Positions 9,631-17,290 of a DNA stretch of 64,000 bases are shown here, piece by piece. This DNA is from Oligoflexus sp. (lineage in GTDB: Bacteria > Bdellovibrionota_B > Oligoflexia > Oligoflexales > Oligoflexaceae): assembly GCF_035712445.1 (NCBI RefSeq), contig NZ_DASTAT010000097.1, positions 1 to 64,000 on the forward strand, written 5' to 3'. The notes under the pieces are model-generated. The model did not search any database, was not told where the DNA came from, and worked only from the letters and a program-made list of their open reading frames with translations. Made by a program: the position numbers and the translations under genes. The stretch's first letter is position 1, and each line of letters opens with the position of its first letter.

Positions 9631-11037
9631 TTAAAGAGACGCCCGCAGGGAGCGCCGCCGAAGATACAGGAGCATGAAGGTCGAGCCCATCGCTGCAAGA
9701 GTCAAAAGCAGCGACGGACGTTCCCGCCAGAATTCAATGACTATGACCGGCAGCCAAAGGACGCCGCGCGTGAGCGTGCGCAGAGTCGGGCGCGCGGCAA
9801 TGAAATCCGCCAAAGGCGGGCTGACGTCATAGTAAAGCTGCACCAGCTTGTGACCGAATTCGGTGACGAGCAGAACATTGTCGCGGAACCAGCGCAGGGT
9901 GTTCAAATGCGGATCCAAAGGCGAACCATAAGCAGCTGTCGCTATGAAACAGCGGGGATCTTTCACGGTCGGTTCCGGGCCGCCGCCGAGCTCGCTCAGG
10001 GTGACAGCATCAGAGGGCTGGGCCACGATGCAGCTGCGTTTCAATCCATCCGGCTGACTCTGCAGAACCACGGCATAGACCTTGGTATTGTCGAGATCCG
10101 TGATCGAGAGATTGCCTGTATTGCCTGATGTGATAACGGGAATGTTGGCCGCTTTCAGGTCATCGACTTTAAGGTAATAATTGTCGGCGCCGGTCGCTCC
10201 TGGACAATCCACGGAGCAGGCCTTGGTTTCCGCGTTCGCCGTGACCTGGCAGGCATCAGGAATTGTGATTTCGGACTGGGGGCTCGTTTCATTATAGGTA
10301 TGCAGCGGAATAAAAGCTTTGCCCCATTGATCCTGCTCCACCTGAAAAGCAATCGCCCCATCGGGCGTCGCCATCTCACCGTTCGCAAGGTTGATCTGCT
10401 CCTCTTCATTCCAGGTCGCAGTCAGCCTATTTTTCGAAGGAACCACAGCGAAGCTGTCAATGACATCATTGGCCGCGACGGCCAGCTTGGGTTGGACTTC
10501 AGCATCCTTGTAATCGCTGGTGTTGGTGCTGGTGCCGGGAAGAAGCCGCATGGCGATGTAGGTGCTGGTTGAAAAAGGTGTGCCGCTCGCGTTGATTTCG
10601 AGCGTGACATAGAGGTTGCGATAGGTCTGGGTCAGATCATCGGCGGGAATCTCGAAGCGAGGACTGCCGACGGCGAAGCTGATCGTATGCGAATTGTCGA
10701 ATTCCAGTTCGGGAGTCTTATCGAACTGCGAGTTGGTCGCATAGCGGGCCTTTTTTATCGAAGGGCCTTCACTGCATTTTTTCCCAGGTTCCGTATTCAC
10801 GCAGATATCAAGATAACGCGTGAGCGAGCGGATTCCGTCATCCGTTTCCGCCTTGCCCATCTCATAGGTGGCGAGTTCCTGGGCCGAGATATTGCTGAGT
10901 GTGAAGGAAAGAGTGACTTTGGAATAGGTGCCTCGCTGCAGAACAGCTTTGGGCGTGTCGAGACTGATCGCGGCGTATCCGTTCTGCGACGCGAGAGTCA
11001 GCAGGCAGCTGGTGAAGAGTAAGAATTTTCTAAACAC
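9631..11037 (-). CDS. Secreted/membrane protein with C-terminal CFI-box domain
   Basis: About 468 residues, start taken as GTG 11037 (VFRKFLLFTSCLLTLA, a signal peptide) with GAGAGA 8 bp upstream; a longer frame to 11127 lacks a sensible N-terminus. The middle (~30-380) is beta-rich, with paired cysteines (GKKCSEG, CQVTANAETKACSVDC), and looks extracytoplasmic. The C-terminus carries CFIATAAYGSPLDPHL...LRWFRDNVLL, the so-called CFI box, then one or two membrane helices and a basic tail (YLRRRSLRASL). The CFI box is a known C-terminal module of secreted proteins whose role is unsettled; a sorting tail is one idea. Function otherwise unknown. Confidence 0.75.
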   Translation of the reverse strand: MFRKFLLFTSCLLTLASQNGYAAISLDTPKAVLQRGTYSKVTLSFTLSNISAQELATYEMGKAETDDGIRSLTRYLDICVNTEPGKKCSEGPSIKKARYATNSQFDKTPELEFDNSHTISFAVGSPRFEIPADDLTQTYRNLYVTLEINASGTPFSTSTYIAMRLLPGTSTNTSDYKDAEVQPKLAVAANDVIDSFAVVPSKNRLTATWNEEEQINLANGEMATPDGAIAFQVEQDQWGKAFIPLHTYNETSPQSEITIPDACQVTANAETKACSVDCPGATGADNYYLKVDDLKAANIPVITSGNTGNLSITDLDNTKVYAVVLQSQPDGLKRSCIVAQPSDAVTLSELGGGPEPTVKDPRCFIATAAYGSPLDPHLNTLRWFRDNVLLVTEFGHKLVQLYYDVSPPLADFIAARPTLRTLTRGVLWLPVIVIEFWRERPSLLLTLAAMGSTFMLLYLRRRSLRASL

Positions 11038-11129
11038 GTGATTATCTCTCGTTGAAGGGGAAATCCGACTCCACGCATCATCTCCAGGAAGGCCTTCATC
11101 TGTCAAGCTTGGAGGGAAGGCTCCCAAGT

Positions 11130-11171
11130 CGAAAAAGCAGAAAGCTGATTCCCGGCGCGGAAATCAGCTTT
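11130..11171 (-). terminator. Intrinsic terminator after the MBL-fold hydrolase gene
   Basis: Perfect 10-bp arms AAAGCTGATT (11141-11150) and AATCAGCTTT (11162-11171). Read on the minus strand, the hairpin is followed by CTGCTTTTTCG. It lies 25 bp past the stop of the hydrolase gene. Confidence 0.6.
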
Positions 11172-11195
11172 ATTTTGATGCGTGTCGCATTTCTA

Positions 11196-12230
11196 TCAGG
11201 GGTTTTTGCGGTACTTCGGCAGCTGATGCCGTGGAGGCAGACGGGTCAGATCAAACTCCAGACCATCATAGGCCAGTTGGATGCGAGGTCCTTCCGGCTG
11301 GCCGAGGCTGACCCAAAGGTCCTTATGGAATTCCAGCTGCTTTTGGCAGTGGTTCATCGCCTGCTGCAGCATGCGCTCCTCTTTGGCTTCACTGGCGCGT
11401 GGATCATGATGGGTCATGATGATATTGCGAATGCCCTCGCGCATAGCCAGATCCACGCCAATCGGAGGCGAACAGTGCCCCCAATCGTAGCGGCTGGCCA
11501 GCTCGTCCATCTCATATTGACCATCAAAAACCAGAAGATCCAGGTCCTGATAGTAGGGAAGGTCCTTGCCTAGCGCTTCAGGCGTGATGCGCTTGTATTC
11601 ACCGTCGACTCCGATCAGCAGGGAACAGCCGCTCGCGTCGAAGCGATAACCAAAGGAGCCTCCGGGATGATCCAGCGCCAAAGGCGAGACGGTGAGATCG
11701 TCGAATTGAAGCTTGTCGTAGAGTTTGATCTTACGGAATTCCACGGTCGCACCTAATTCCTCCCATTTGACGGGAAAATTGATGCCGTTGAACTGGATTT
11801 TGATGAATTCCGGCGCATGGGGATGCACGTGATAGATCACCAGTTTGGTGCCGGGAATATAGATAGGCACGAAGAACGGCAGACCCATGATGTGATCCCA
11901 ATGAAGATGGGTCATAAACACGGTGAATTCCGTCCGGCCCTGGGCCATGACTTCCGACGAGGCATCGGCAAAGCCGGTCCCCATGTCGACGAAGAAGCGA
12001 TGGTTCTTGAAGATGATTTCATTGCACGAGGTATTGCCGCCGTAAACCAAAGGCCGGCCCAGATCACCATCACGCAGAGCGTTGCGGAATTCGCTGATGG
12101 TGCTCAAACCGGCCTTTTCCGCACGTTTGGCGTAAGAGTCCACTAGATTCACAAAAGTGTCATGGGTAATCGCGCGCGGCAAAGAGCCGCGGGTACCCCA
12201 CATGCGTAGCTTCACGGATATCCCCGACAA
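11196..12230 (-). CDS. Metallo-beta-lactamase-fold hydrolase
   Basis: A 344-residue cytoplasmic metal-dependent hydrolase. It has the metal motif THLHWDHIMG (HxHxDH), LDHPGGSFGYR with a further histidine, Asp in FDGQY, and MTHHDP near the end, so the two-metal site looks complete. The N-terminal WGTRGSLPR and YGGNTSC resemble the PhnP/RNase Z-like cyclic phosphodiesterase branch, but the substrate cannot be told. Possible starts are TTG 12230 (SD GGAACC) and GTG 12215 (after GGGGATATCC). A terminator follows the gene. Confidence 0.85.
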   Translation of the reverse strand: MSGISVKLRMWGTRGSLPRAITHDTFVNLVDSYAKRAEKAGLSTISEFRNALRDGDLGRPLVYGGNTSCNEIIFKNHRFFVDMGTGFADASSEVMAQGRTEFTVFMTHLHWDHIMGLPFFVPIYIPGTKLVIYHVHPHAPEFIKIQFNGINFPVKWEELGATVEFRKIKLYDKLQFDDLTVSPLALDHPGGSFGYRFDASGCSLLIGVDGEYKRITPEALGKDLPYYQDLDLLVFDGQYEMDELASRYDWGHCSPPIGVDLAMREGIRNIIMTHHDPRASEAKEERMLQQAMNHCQKQLEFHKDLWVSLGQPEGPRIQLAYDGLEFDLTRLPPRHQLPKYRKNP

Positions 12231-12291
12231 TGAAGGTTCCTGATGTTCATCTTATCAAAATGGCCAGATAGGTGCTATATGTTGGAATTCT

Positions 12292-12371
12292 GACGGTTTC
12301 CAGGAGCAGGCCAGCCGGGTGAAGGACGGTTTCCAGGGGCAGGCCAGCCGGGTGAAGGACGGTTTTCAGGA
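12292..12371. repeat. 33-bp tandem repeat, 2.4 copies
   Basis: Two full 33-bp units (12292-12324 and 12325-12357) differ at one base; a third partial, diverged unit follows (12358-12371). The unit begins GACGGTTTCCAGG. Because 33 is a multiple of three, one forward frame reads as an 11-residue repeat, DGFQEQASRVK / DGFQGQASRVK / DGFQERANRAK. That frame (about 12244-12417) has no ATG, GTG or TTG in good position. The 12231-12544 gap otherwise holds only the rpsP leader and its SD. Confidence 0.85.
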
Positions 12372-12544
12372 ACGCGCAAACCGAGCTAAATGCCTTTTTG
12401 GCGTTCATGCGGCATGAAGCATGGAAATTTGCTCTGGAAAGTCCCTCCGATCTTTGTTATAGCAAGTTTCCTTAAACGAAGACACGGCTCGATGTCTCCA
12501 ATCGGCCTGTGCAGGAATTAAGCTCATCGGAGAATGGAGTAGGA

Positions 12545-12814
12545 ATGCTGACCTTACGTTTACAGCGACACGGCGCCAAACATCGTCCCTTTTACCATAT
12601 CGTTGCCACTGATTCGCGCAATGCTCGCGATGGTCGCTTCATCGAAAAATTGGGCTACTACGATCCAACACGCGATCCTTCCGTCATGGAAGTGAACACT
12701 GAGCGTTTGTCGTACTGGTATGGCCGCGGAGCGAACGTTTCCGAAGCTGTCGCCACCATTCTGCGCCAAAAGAAAATCGTTCTTGAGCGCGCCAAGACTC
12801 ATAAGCAAGCCTAA
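12545..12814 (+). CDS. rpsP: 30S ribosomal protein S16
   Basis: An 89-residue protein of the small ribosomal subunit that helps 16S rRNA folding. The N-terminus MLTLRLQRHGAKHRPFYHIV and the later GYYDP are diagnostic. ATG 12545 is chosen over an in-frame upstream codon at 12509 because GGAGTAGGA sits just before it and S16 proteins start here. It is first in rpsP-rimM-trmD; rimM starts 6 bp after its stop. Confidence 0.98.
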   Translation: MLTLRLQRHGAKHRPFYHIVATDSRNARDGRFIEKLGYYDPTRDPSVMEVNTERLSYWYGRGANVSEAVATILRQKKIVLERAKTHKQA

Positions 12815-12820
12815 GTTCTC

Positions 12821-13351
12821 GTGAAGAACACCTGGCTTCAGATCGGCATCGTGGGAAAGGCTCAAGGCCTCCGCGGTGCTTTTTTCGTTGCTCAACGCGA
12901 TGAGGATCTGCCCGAGGGTTTGGTTCGCATCGCCGTGGGCCCCGATCCTGCCAAGGCGCGGGTTTTGACCGTGTCTGAAACCCGTCGGTCCGGAGATCGC
13001 CCTGTCATTCAATGCCGGGAGCTGACCAGCCGGGAAGCCGCCGAGGCCCTGAAGATGCAGCCGATCTGGTGTGACCGCGCCCTGGTTCCCCTGCAGGAAG
13101 AATCCGAATATCTTTGGTCCGATCTGGTCGGCAAATCGGTGCTCGATTCAGAAGGTCAACGTCTGGGACGCATCACCGCGGTCGGCAACTTCGGAGCCAG
13201 CGATATCGTGCGCATTGATGCGGATGATGGGCAGTGGATTGAAGTCCCCTTCGTAAGCGCCTATTTTGATATGGATTTTCGCAGTGATTCCCAGGACTTG
13301 CGACTGACTGTTCCGGCGGATACATTCGCCGAGACTTGGACCAAAGCGTGA
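12821..13351 (+). CDS. rimM: Ribosome maturation factor RimM
   Basis: A 176-residue assembly factor for the 30S head, usually partnered with S19. It has the N-terminal RimM motif IGIVGKAQGLRGAFFV and the C-terminal PRC-barrel (WSDLVGKSVLDSEGQRLGRI; VPFVSAYF). The start is GTG 12821, 6 bp after the rpsP stop. Its stop overlaps the probable trmD start (GTGA, 13348-13351), which indicates translational coupling. Confidence 0.95.
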   Translation: MKNTWLQIGIVGKAQGLRGAFFVAQRDEDLPEGLVRIAVGPDPAKARVLTVSETRRSGDRPVIQCRELTSREAAEALKMQPIWCDRALVPLQEESEYLWSDLVGKSVLDSEGQRLGRITAVGNFGASDIVRIDADDGQWIEVPFVSAYFDMDFRSDSQDLRLTVPADTFAETWTKA

Positions 13352-14040
13352 GCCGCAGCCTGTCCTTTATCAGCATTCATCCCCAATTCATGGAAGCCTA
13401 TTTCCGCTTCGGCGTTTTCAAGGCCGCAACGCGCCTGGATATCAATCTTTCGGCCATCAATCTGCGAAGCTATGCCGTGGATAAACATGGGTCGATCGAC
13501 GACAGTCCTTTCGGGGGCGGTGATGGGATGGTGATGCGCGTGGAGCCTCTGGCCGCTGCGATCCGGGCCCTGCCGCGACCGGGTCGCGTGATTTATACAA
13601 GTCCCAGCGGTCGGCTTTGGACGCAGAAGGATGCCGAGCGTTATGCGGCTCTGGATGAAGACCTTACGTTTATCTGTGGACGTTTCGCGGGCATCGACCA
13701 AAGATTCGTCGATGAATTCGTGGATGATGAAGTGTCCATCGGTGATTTCGTCGTCTCAGGCGGGGAGCTTCCCACGCTTCTGATCGCCGATTCCATTCTG
13801 CGGCAGATACCGGGCGTTTTGGGCAATGAACGCAGCGCGCCCGATGATTCCTTTGGCAGCGGCATGCGCAATCTTTTGGAGTATCCGCTCTATACAAGGC
13901 CTTTGGAATTTGAAGGGCACAAGGTCCCTGAGGTCCTTCTTTCCGGTGATCATCAAAAAATAAAGGCCTGGCGTGATGCGGAGGCTCTGGAAAAAACCAG
14001 ACGCCTGCGCCCTGATCTTCTTCTGCCGCGCAAACCTTAA
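13348..14040 (+). CDS. trmD: tRNA (guanine37-N1)-methyltransferase
   Basis: Methylates G37 next to the anticodon and prevents +1 frameshifts. It shows the SPOUT knot motifs: SPFGGGDGMVM, YTSPSGRLWTQ, ICGRFAGIDQR, and the trefoil-knot SAM site IGDFVVSGGELP. About 230 residues. GTG 13348 overlaps the rimM stop by 4 bp (GTGA); TTG 13336 is also in frame. The usual next gene, rplS, is absent: a convergent gene ends 4 bp inside trmD. Confidence 0.96.
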   Translation: MSRSLSFISIHPQFMEAYFRFGVFKAATRLDINLSAINLRSYAVDKHGSIDDSPFGGGDGMVMRVEPLAAAIRALPRPGRVIYTSPSGRLWTQKDAERYAALDEDLTFICGRFAGIDQRFVDEFVDDEVSIGDFVVSGGELPTLLIADSILRQIPGVLGNERSAPDDSFGSGMRNLLEYPLYTRPLEFEGHKVPEVLLSGDHQKIKAWRDAEALEKTRRLRPDLLLPRKP

Positions 14041-15392
14041 AGGCTCTGCGCGCGCTTCAGTCGTTCCTCGATCCATTGCATACGGGCTAAAGGCAGCTTT
14101 TTTCGCAGCAGAATGCCTTCCATCTGCTTGCGCAGCTCAGGGGCATCCGTGAGCGACCGGGCCCCGGGACACTGCGGTGCCTCCATGGTGCTTTGCATGG
14201 GATTGAGCAAAAGCTTTTGCAGTTCGCGACTTTGAAATTGATCGGGAAATAAAGCCCCAAGACGACTCAATCTTTGCAAGGCCAAAGGCTCGATGCGTCG
14301 GGCCCAGCGGTCTAAAAATGAACTTTGACCCTGGAAAGTACGAGATAAAAACGCCTGCCAGAGCGGCCAGAGCTGACCGATGCCCAGCGATTTCGTCTCC
14401 GCATAACGCTGCCAGGCCAGAGGTGGCAGGCGGCGGCGCAGATTCAAAGGCGCGGCATGGACCCCGGCGCTTAAAGGGGGTGGGGCGTCCTTATAAAGAT
14501 AAAATTCAAGATTGTTTTCAAAGCGAAGATCATCAATGCGAGCCTGCAGAAGATCGTCTGCCGGCATGCGAAGCAGGGGATTGGCAAGATCATCCAGCTC
14601 TGCATACCGATCCATCAAACCCAGAGGGATCAAGCCTGCCTTGTGAATGGCCTTCAGCCAGTAGCTCAAACCCAGCCTCGCTTCGCGCTCATGAAAAAAT
14701 GCATCCACCAGTCGGGCTGGTTCCTGAATGATGCCCTTCATGCCGTCCAACCTATCCTGAAGCGCTGGCACATTCCGCTGCATGCTCTGCAAAAGCCTCA
14801 CGCTTTCCTGCAGATCCGCGCGATCATAAGCTTTCAAACCAAGGAGCGCAAAAACCCGTGAAATCTGAAACATCCACTGCCGCGCGCGACTGTTATAAAC
14901 CATGATGCGCATGGTGCCACCGGGCAGCAGGCAGCGGCTGAGTGTTTGCAGTCCCTCAGAAGGATTCGCCAGATGATGGAGCATACCGTAGGCATCAATG
15001 TGAGCATAAGGCTCACCAAGATCCACGCGGGGATCTTCAAGATTCAGCTGCTGTAGCCGCATGGGCCTTAGCATCATCAAGGCCCTGAGTTTAGCCTTCC
15101 TGAGGCTGGGGCGCGAAAGATCCACACCTACCATGCGATGTGATCGTGGCTCCCAGCGGCTGATAATCGCAGCCTGCACATCACCGCAGCCGGCGATCAG
15201 GATCCTTTTGCGTCCTTCCCCTAAAAGATTGTGACCCAGTTTCTGCCGCACAAGACCCTGAGCGAAAAGAGATCCACTGGCATACGCCTCCTGCCACCGC
15301 AGCGGAATGAAAAGGCTGTAGTCCGGATACGGAAAGGCCTCGTACATGCCCTTCACCGCAGCGTTGATGCCTTGGACCGCCAGCTCACTCAT
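14037..15392 (-). CDS. Class I SAM-dependent methyltransferase, unknown substrate
   Basis: A 451-residue protein with a Rossmann methyltransferase core in its first half: motif I ILIAGCGDVQ, acidic loop MVGVDLSRPSL, and AYGMLHHLANPSEGL, followed by LLPGGTMRIMVYN. The second half (~200-451) is helical and unfamiliar. Its start codon overlaps the stop of the upstream binding-protein gene (ATGAGTGA, 8 bp), so the pair is translationally coupled. Its 3' end overlaps trmD by 4 bp. The methyl acceptor is not evident. Confidence 0.8.
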   Translation of the reverse strand: MSELAVQGINAAVKGMYEAFPYPDYSLFIPLRWQEAYASGSLFAQGLVRQKLGHNLLGEGRKRILIAGCGDVQAAIISRWEPRSHRMVGVDLSRPSLRKAKLRALMMLRPMRLQQLNLEDPRVDLGEPYAHIDAYGMLHHLANPSEGLQTLSRCLLPGGTMRIMVYNSRARQWMFQISRVFALLGLKAYDRADLQESVRLLQSMQRNVPALQDRLDGMKGIIQEPARLVDAFFHEREARLGLSYWLKAIHKAGLIPLGLMDRYAELDDLANPLLRMPADDLLQARIDDLRFENNLEFYLYKDAPPPLSAGVHAAPLNLRRRLPPLAWQRYAETKSLGIGQLWPLWQAFLSRTFQGQSSFLDRWARRIEPLALQRLSRLGALFPDQFQSRELQKLLLNPMQSTMEAPQCPGARSLTDAPELRKQMEGILLRKKLPLARMQWIEERLKRAQSL

Positions 15393-16530
15393 CGGCCACG
15401 ATCCTCGACATGAGGCGCGCCTGGTTTCCGGTGGTGATCATGATCGGGTAGGGCCGCAGGAACACATGATCCTTGCTGAAGTGGCCCGCACCGTAAATGC
15501 TCGGGAAACGGGCTCCTTCAAAAGCCTTCTGAAGATTTTGCGTTTGAGCGGATTTGGCAACGACGAAGGCCTGGAGGGCTGCGCGCACCGCATCGTAACC
15601 GAGGGCGGCAAAGATATCCGGCTTTTGCCCATAGGTGGTTTCATAATCCGTCACAAAACTTTGGACGCCGGCCTGGGGATCGCTCGTATGAAAGTACGAG
15701 AAATAATACTGGCTGCCGAGGTCGCCCTGCTTATAAAGCCCCTCATGATCCCAGCCGTCACTGCCCAGGAACGTGGCCTTGACCCCGGCCTTGCGGGCCT
15801 CGACAAGCAGCTGTCCCACGCCCTGATAGTAGCCGGGAAAGACCACGATGTTCGGCTGCGCGCTGGCGATTTTCGTGAGCACGCTGCGGAGGCTTTCGCC
15901 ATTGCCTTCGCTCCACTCGCCCAGCATCTGTCCCCCACTTTCCGTGAAGGCTTCGGCAAAGGCTTTTCCAATCACCTCGCTGTCGGGGGAACGGGAATCG
16001 ATAAGGACGGCCGCGCGGTCGCGTCGCAGGGATTTTAAAGCGAATTGCGAAAGGATGCGGCCCTGTTTTTTGTCCGTCGCGCTCATGGAATAAACGTAAG
16101 GATAGGCCGTGAGATCGTCTTCCGTTCCCCTGGGCAGGAGAAGGACGACATTGGTCTTGCTGCTGACTGCGGCTATGGTTTGGTTGGCGACATTGCTCAA
16201 GGAGCCGATCAGAATGTCAGCTTTTTGCTGCTGAACAAGGCGTAAGGCGGCCTTTTCCGCTTCCGATGCCAGGCCATGGTCATCCGCGGCGATCAATGCG
16301 ACCTTATCGGCCAGTTGCGGATTCTCGCTGCGAAACTGTGTCAAGCCCAGCTTGACCCCTTGTGAAAGGGAATTACCGTAAGAGGCCAGGGGACCGCTTC
16401 GGGGATGGATGAAACCAATCCGATACAGCACATGGTCCTTCGAGGGTTTGGCGAACAAAACGGGCGACGAAAGAGAGACGATGAAAGCGAACAGCATCAC
16501 CGCAAACGGAGTTGGATTCCAGGCTTTCAC
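15385..16530 (-). CDS. Periplasmic ligand-binding protein, branched-chain amino acid type
   Basis: A 381-residue type 1 periplasmic binding protein with a signal peptide (ends near SSPVLFAKPS). Typical blocks are IGFIHPRSGPLASYGNSLSQGVKLGL, IAADDHG, ADILIGSLSN and IVVFPGYYQGVGQLL. It starts at GTG 16530 after AGGAAATTTT. No ABC permease or ATPase is nearby, so it may be an orphan sensor or receptor rather than a transporter subunit, or work with distant transport genes. It is coupled to the downstream methyltransferase. Confidence 0.85.
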   Translation of the reverse strand: MKAWNPTPFAVMLFAFIVSLSSPVLFAKPSKDHVLYRIGFIHPRSGPLASYGNSLSQGVKLGLTQFRSENPQLADKVALIAADDHGLASEAEKAALRLVQQQKADILIGSLSNVANQTIAAVSSKTNVVLLLPRGTEDDLTAYPYVYSMSATDKKQGRILSQFALKSLRRDRAAVLIDSRSPDSEVIGKAFAEAFTESGGQMLGEWSEGNGESLRSVLTKIASAQPNIVVFPGYYQGVGQLLVEARKAGVKATFLGSDGWDHEGLYKQGDLGSQYYFSYFHTSDPQAGVQSFVTDYETTYGQKPDIFAALGYDAVRAALQAFVVAKSAQTQNLQKAFEGARFPSIYGAGHFSKDHVFLRPYPIMITTGNQARLMSRIVADE

Positions 16531-16664
16531 AAAATTTCCTTTTCTGGCAACGTGACCTTTGCCTCAGCGTATAGTTGCCAAGGCTACCCGCATTCCCATG
16601 CCGGGAAAAGCTGCAAATTTATCCTGAGATTATATCAAGTCAAACGGACGCTCGCGAGGAAGTT

Positions 16665-17288
16665 ATGACGCAAAGCCCGGTGGAAAAGATTGAACCCTGG
16701 AGAGAACGCTGGTTGGTCGGACGAACCGGCTGGGATCAAGGGCAGGCTCACGGTGAAATGGGACGCCTTCTGGAGCATGCAACGCGTGAGGGCCGACTTC
16801 CGCCGGGTGCCCGAATTTTTTCAGCAGGCTGTGGTCGCGCCCATAATGAAGCCTGGTTGGCCGGGCATGGCTATTCCGTGGATGCTGTGGATGCGGTCCC
16901 GGAAGCCATCGAAGGGGCCCGCGCACTTTATGGCAAGGTGCCCCAGCTGCAGCTCGCCGTCGCCGACGTCTTTGCTGCGACGGCTCCGGGACCTCTCTAC
17001 GATGCTGTTTTTGACAGGGCCATGCTCTGCGCTCTACAGCCCCAGCATCGCCAGGCTTATGTTCAAAAAATAAGCGAAAAACTGAAACCCAACGGTCTGG
17101 TGATGGCCATCCTTTTCCGCCAGACGCGTTCGCCGGATGGCCCGCCTTTTTCCGTGAATGAGGACGCGGCCCGGGAGTTGTTCGCGGCCCAATTCGATCT
17201 GGTCCATGCGAGCAGCTGTCCACCGCCACCCAACCCTCAAAATGTTCTGGAGGAATGGCTTTGCATCTGGCGCAAGAGGAGTCTCTGA
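16665..17288 (+). CDS. TPMT-family S-adenosylmethionine methyltransferase
   Basis: A 207-residue methyltransferase of the thiopurine/thiol methyltransferase type. The N-terminal block RWLVGRTGWDQGQAH, motif I IFSAGCGRAHNEAWLA, the acidic VDAVDAVPEAI, and YDAVFDRAMLCAL are typical of that family, which methylates S, Se or halide acceptors. ATG 16665 follows GAGGAA. The ligA start lies 2 bp after its stop, so the two are probably cotranscribed. Confidence 0.82.
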   Translation: MTQSPVEKIEPWRERWLVGRTGWDQGQAHGEMGRLLEHATREGRLPPGARIFSAGCGRAHNEAWLAGHGYSVDAVDAVPEAIEGARALYGKVPQLQLAVADVFAATAPGPLYDAVFDRAMLCALQPQHRQAYVQKISEKLKPNGLVMAILFRQTRSPDGPPFSVNEDAARELFAAQFDLVHASSCPPPPNPQNVLEEWLCIWRKRSL

Positions 17289-17290
17289 AC

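Noticed and set aside
12292..12371. CRISPR array
   Set aside because: The units are directly adjacent with no unique spacers and no cas genes nearby; it is a plain tandem repeat.
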